From assembly GCA_910579785.1 (NCBI GenBank), contig CAJTVJ010000008.1:1-61423 (forward strand): 61,423 nucleotides of DNA, read 5' to 3'. The translations under genes and the position numbers were made by a program. This document shows, in pieces, positions 58,736 to 61,423 of this stretch (within the stretch, counting starts at the first letter, position 1; every line of letters starts with the position of its first letter). The notes beneath the pieces are model-generated. The model ran no database searches and was not told the DNA's origin. It worked only from the letters and a program-made list of their open reading frames with translations. This DNA is from an uncultured Christensenella sp. GTDB taxonomy: Bacteria > Bacillota > Clostridia > Christensenellales > UBA3700.

Positions 58736-58822
58736 TTGGTCGAGGTGAGTATATATTGCTTATAGCTAACCAAATTTTAAGTCACTTCGACTGAAACGCA
58801 GTGGAACGGAGAAGTCTCATCC
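58736..58822. repeat. Interspersed palindromic repeat cluster D
   Basis: The left part, TTTGGTCGAGGTGAGTATA (about 58736-58755), is followed by the spacer TTGCTTATAGCTAACC and the right unit TCACTTCGACTGAAACGCAG..GGAGAAGTCTCATCC (about 58782-58821). It is a diverged copy with the same internal order as the other clusters, between the CorA and Nudix genes. Confidence 0.8.
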
Positions 58823-58900
58823 AATTAAAAGATACAAAAGATAATATTTCAATATATTCTCTACGACGTAAAAACATTATAATAACATTCAAGGACAAAT

Positions 58901-59401
58901 ATGCGATTTACTTACTGTCCCGATTGCGGGAGGAAACTCATTGACAAAGTTATTGGCGACGAAGGATACGTCCCTTATTGCGAGGGATGTAAGCGACCGC
59001 TTTTCGATATGTTTTCATCATGCGTGATAGTGCTTGTCACAGACGGCAAAGGCAAAGTCGTATTGCTTAGGCAAAGCTATATATCCAATGAATATTACAA
59101 TCTCGTATCGGGGTATATCAAGCCGAAAGAGAGGGCGGAAGATACCGCATACAGAGAAGTCGAGGAAGAAGTCGGTTTAAAGCTAAAATCTTTGGACTTT
59201 GCTTTCACCCGTTGGTTTGACAAAAAAGATATGCTTATGCTGGGTTTTATAGGCACGACTGACGACGTTGAATTGTCGTTGTCGGGCGAAGTAGACAGCG
59301 CGATATGGATAGACGCTCAGACTGCTTTGAGTATGGTGCACCCAAAGGGCAGCGTTTCGTACGAGTTGGTCGAGAGACTTTTGTCTTTAAAGAGCGTATA
59401 A
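58901..59401 (+). CDS. Zinc-ribbon Nudix hydrolase
   Basis: A 166-residue protein. A zinc ribbon uses Cys6, Cys9, Cys27 and Cys30, followed by a Nudix fold whose box runs from Gly71 to Gly92 (GYIKPKERAEDTAY, then REVEEEVGL). It resembles the C-terminal part of NADH pyrophosphatase NudC without its N-terminal domain, and hydrolyses a nucleoside diphosphate-linked compound. The NudC-specific SQPWPFP motif is absent, so substrate is open. AAGGA lies 7 nt upstream; a TATAAT at about 58877 may be the -10. Confidence 0.88.
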   Translation: MRFTYCPDCGRKLIDKVIGDEGYVPYCEGCKRPLFDMFSSCVIVLVTDGKGKVVLLRQSYISNEYYNLVSGYIKPKERAEDTAYREVEEEVGLKLKSLDFAFTRWFDKKDMLMLGFIGTTDDVELSLSGEVDSAIWIDAQTALSMVHPKGSVSYELVERLLSLKSV

Positions 59402-59482
59402 TTTATCATTTTCCTTATTCCATATTTTATAATTTGTAATCAAAATAAGTGCTGCGCTTTACTTTATTTATAAGATTCCCTA

Positions 59483-59511
59483 TTGACAGAATTTAATAAA
59501 TATATCATAAT
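59483..59511 (+). promoter_or_regulatory. Promoter
   Basis: TTGACA (59483-59488), 17 nt, CATAAT (59506-59511). Confidence 0.75.
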
Positions 59512-59569
59512 GAATATAACAAAAGAAAATATATATTATTATGTAATATTTTAATTCAGGGGGCTTATA

Positions 59570-60379
59570 ATGATAAATCGCAGAGCGTTAGTTATTTCGA
59601 GTTTTATATCGTCTATAATTGCATTTATATTTCAATGCCTTCCAAAAGCAATTACGATTGCAGAGAGAATTGACGGCGATAGATATATAATGAGATATTC
59701 GTCATATTTCAACAATCCGTTGAAGGGCTGGCCGATATTGACTTTGATAGTAGTCGTATGCACGTTGGTTGTCGCAGTGCTCAGCGCAGTACTGATCAAA
59801 AGCAATAAAAGATCTCTTATAGTTACTTCATTGGTATTTGACGTCATAGCATTTGCAAGCAGCGTATTTTTGTTATGTCTCTTTGGCAAGCGGTCTACTG
59901 CAAGCAATATAATAATAACAATACTATTCCTGTGCCAGGCAGTTATCTGTATAGTTTTATTGCGCGAGGGAAGCCGACATGCAAATATAAAAATAACATT
60001 ATTAAATTATTTAAGTTTGATAATATTGTCCGTCGCGCTTATTTTGCAATGTATGCCGTCAAGCGTCAAGACTATGGATGGGAGCGTGGCATATTTTGAG
60101 TCTTATTTCCAACCGCCTATTGACGTCGTGACTATTTTGTCGTTTTGCGTTGGGATGTTGACAATGTTTGTTTTGCTTATCAATATAGTCGCTATTATAA
60201 GAGATAAAAAATCAATGGGTGTTGCCAAGTTGATATGCCTATCATTGGCGGTCGCATTGAGTGTCGCTTTGTCGATAGTCTTAGGGAAGTGCAATACCGC
60301 TTATAATATTGTAATACTTATCTTGTTGGCGACATTGACTGTTATGCAATGCGTAAGAATAAAACTAATAAAAGAATGA
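59570..60379 (+). CDS. Eight-helix membrane protein with internal duplication
   Basis: A 269-residue membrane protein of unknown function with about eight hydrophobic segments. The halves match each other: residues 8-130 contain FQCLPKAITIAERIDG, SSYFNNP and four helices; residues 145-262 contain LQCMPSSVKTMDG, ESYFQPP and four helices, with CLFGKRSTASNIII answering VLGKCNTAYNIVIL. An ancestral 4-helix unit was evidently duplicated and fused. GGGGG lies upstream. It is monocistronic with its own promoter. Confidence 0.65.
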   Translation: MINRRALVISSFISSIIAFIFQCLPKAITIAERIDGDRYIMRYSSYFNNPLKGWPILTLIVVVCTLVVAVLSAVLIKSNKRSLIVTSLVFDVIAFASSVFLLCLFGKRSTASNIIITILFLCQAVICIVLLREGSRHANIKITLLNYLSLIILSVALILQCMPSSVKTMDGSVAYFESYFQPPIDVVTILSFCVGMLTMFVLLINIVAIIRDKKSMGVAKLICLSLAVALSVALSIVLGKCNTAYNIVILILLATLTVMQCVRIKLIKE

Positions 60380-60392
60380 TATTTTAAATTAT

Positions 60393-60599
60393 GCTCGAAG
60401 TGACAAAGTTTGGTGAGCTATAAGTATAATTTGTCATTTCGACCGAAGTGCAACGTAGTGGAGAAATCTCAGCGAATTGAAATAAAAGGATTAGATTTCT
60501 CCATTCCACTACGTTTCAGTCGAAATGACCAAAGCTTGATTACCTACAAGCCATATATGTGCCACCTCGACCGTGGTGGAGAGGTCTCATCCTTGTGAA
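60393..60599. repeat. Interspersed palindromic repeat cluster E
   Basis: TTGTCATTTCGACCGAAGTG..AGTGGAGAAATCTC (about 60431-60470) and its inverted copy TAGATTTCTCC..CACTACGTTTCAGTCGAAATGACC (about 60492-60530) form a long near-perfect hairpin. A third copy follows: CACCTCGACCGTGGTGGAGAGGTCTCATCC, at about 60563-60592. It occupies most of the 416-bp gap upstream of the tRNA-23S promoter; the rest is A/T-tract DNA and no gene is seen. Confidence 0.85.
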
Positions 60600-60725
60600 T
60601 ATAATATAATTATCAACTACGCTCACCCTTATGTCATTATATATTATATTGATATATATAGAAGAGGACGAAAAAACCTTAAAATTCACCGTCAAAAAAT
60701 TTTTTAAAAAAATGCGAAAAATTTG

Positions 60726-60754
60726 TTGACATATATATTTGATAATGCTATCAT
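60726..60754 (+). promoter_or_regulatory. Promoter of the tRNA-Ala/tRNA-Ile/23S operon
   Basis: TTGACA (60726-60731), 17 nt, TATCAT (60749-60754). A-tract and T-tract DNA at about 60690-60725 resembles an UP element. It lies about 41 nt upstream of tRNA-Ala with no 16S rRNA between. Confidence 0.85.
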
Positions 60755-60795
60755 ATAAAGGCTGTCGAGAAACAGCGAGTAAATAACTCATGCGT

Positions 60796-60872
60796 GGGGG
60801 ATTAGCTCAGTTGGCTAGAGCGCCTGCCTTGCAAGCAGGAGGTCAAGAGTTCGACTCTCTTATCCTCCACCA
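60796..60872 (+). tRNA. tRNA-Ala (anticodon TGC)
   Basis: A 77-nt cloverleaf with acceptor GGGGGAT pairing with ATCCTCC, then A-CCA, which is encoded. The anticodon loop CTTGCAA gives TGC, and the T-arm is AAGAG-TTCGACT-CTCTT. Confidence 0.96.
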
Positions 60873-60877
60873 CCCAT

Positions 60878-60954
60878 GGGCTCATAGCTCAGCTGGTTAG
60901 AGCACACGCCTGATAAGCGTGAGGTCGGTGGTTCGAGTCCACTTGAGCCCACCA
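60878..60954 (+). tRNA. tRNA-Ile (anticodon GAT)
   Basis: A 77-nt cloverleaf with acceptor GGGCTCA pairing with TGAGCCC, then A-CCA, which is encoded. The anticodon loop CTGATAA gives GAT. It lies 5 nt after tRNA-Ala. The Ala-Ile order is reversed from the Ile-Ala order seen in many 16S-23S spacers. Confidence 0.96.
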
Positions 60955-61168
60955 ACTTTCGGTCTAACCGAAAATTTTTTTTGCACATTGACAACTGCAT
61001 AGTAGTATCTGACGCATTGACGAGATGCGTTGGATTCAAGTATGAAAGACATACAAAAAATAGCGAGAAATATAATACGTAAAGGTAGTATAATCTTTAA
61101 GTAATATACAAAACAGCTGAGGAAAACAAAAAAAGATGATCTGATTAGGATGATTAGACGAAAGACGA

Positions 61169-61423
61169 GATCAAGCTATGAAGAGCATAAGGTGGATGCC
61201 TTGGCACTAGGCGCCGAAGAAGGACGTGACAAGCTGCGAAAAGCTACGGGGAGTTGCAAATGAACGTTGAGCCGTAGATATCCGAATGGGGGAACCCACG
61301 TACTGAGGAGTACGTACTATTGCATGAATACATAGTGTAATAGAGGGAACCCGGGGAACTGAAACATCTAAGTACCCGGAGGAAAAGAAAATAAAACAAT
61401 GATTACCTGAGTAGTGGCGAGCG
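61169..61423 (+). rRNA. 23S ribosomal RNA, 5' part (runs off the window)
   Basis: From about 61169 the sequence reads TCAAGCTATGAAGAGCATA, then GGTGGATGCCTTGGCACTAG, GCCGAAGAAGGACGTG and CCGAATGGGGGAACCCACG, the universally conserved 5' domain of 23S rRNA. Only about 255 nt are present. Upstream, a TTGACAACTGCATAG spacer box near 60988 is typical of pre-23S leaders. Confidence 0.95.

Noticed and set aside
17927..60599. CRISPR arrays from the recurring repeat units
   Set aside because: Copies are irregularly spaced, in both orientations, with conserved rather than unique spacers, and no cas genes are present.

Overview
The window reads as a low-to-mid GC Bacillota chromosome, most likely an uncultured anaerobic Clostridia-type bacterium. 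This is inferred from strong Shine-Dalgarno sites, TTGACA-17-TATAAT promoters, AddAB recombination nucleases, DUF1540, DUF975 and YugP families, an L10 leader, ECF vitamin uptake and a complete isomerase-type hexuronate pathway. No phage, CRISPR array or intact insertion sequence was found. Sequence features are read directly; family names rest on motif recognition, because no database search was possible.

Layout. 1-9.5 kb is a patchwork of small transcription units: tRNA-Val, an FMN-riboswitch-controlled vitamin S-component plus pyridoxal-type kinase, an SGNH hydrolase, tRNA-Arg(CCG), a divergent cupin/HxlR pair with a strong palindromic operator, a stretch of gene relics (4.3-4.9 kb), an alpha/beta hydrolase, a TetR/DUF2461 unit with an operator over its -10, an XRE-regulator stump and a DUF975 protein. 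9.5-14.8 kb is a two-component system followed by an ABC ATPase and an FtsX/MacB-like permease. 15-17.4 kb is a GPH-type sugar symporter translationally coupled to a lipoprotein.

18.2-34.4 kb is a carbohydrate island. A divergent AraC regulator faces eda-kdgK-uxaC-uxuA and a fructuronate-reductase-type SDR, followed by a PHP phosphoesterase, a GDPD-like protein, two paralogous Gfo/Idh dehydrogenases flanking a sugar isomerase/epimerase, an (alpha/alpha)6 glycosidase-like protein and a second GPH symporter-lipoprotein pair. The simplest reading is uptake of a uronic-acid-containing glycoside, its cleavage (possibly by a redox-assisted route), and flow through fructuronate, mannonate and KDG to pyruvate and glyceraldehyde-3-phosphate.

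34.7-49.7 kb holds a MATE exporter with a switching leader, a mini ferredoxin-thioredoxin-reductase-like protein, an SDR, and the rpmG-secE-nusG-rplK-rplA / rplJ-rplL cluster, which is not followed by rpoBC. It continues with hisC, a degenerate dehydroquinate-synthase-like protein, an M23 peptidase, DUF1540, a lone rplI, a YugP protease, a Cys-rich orphan and a lipoprotein. 49.7-61.4 kb carries addB-addA, membrane proteins, a CorA-family transporter, a Nudix hydrolase, a duplicated membrane protein, and tRNA-Ala, tRNA-Ile and the 5' end of 23S rRNA with its own promoter and no 16S gene upstream.

A family of palindromic interspersed repeats occupies five of the larger intergenic gaps.
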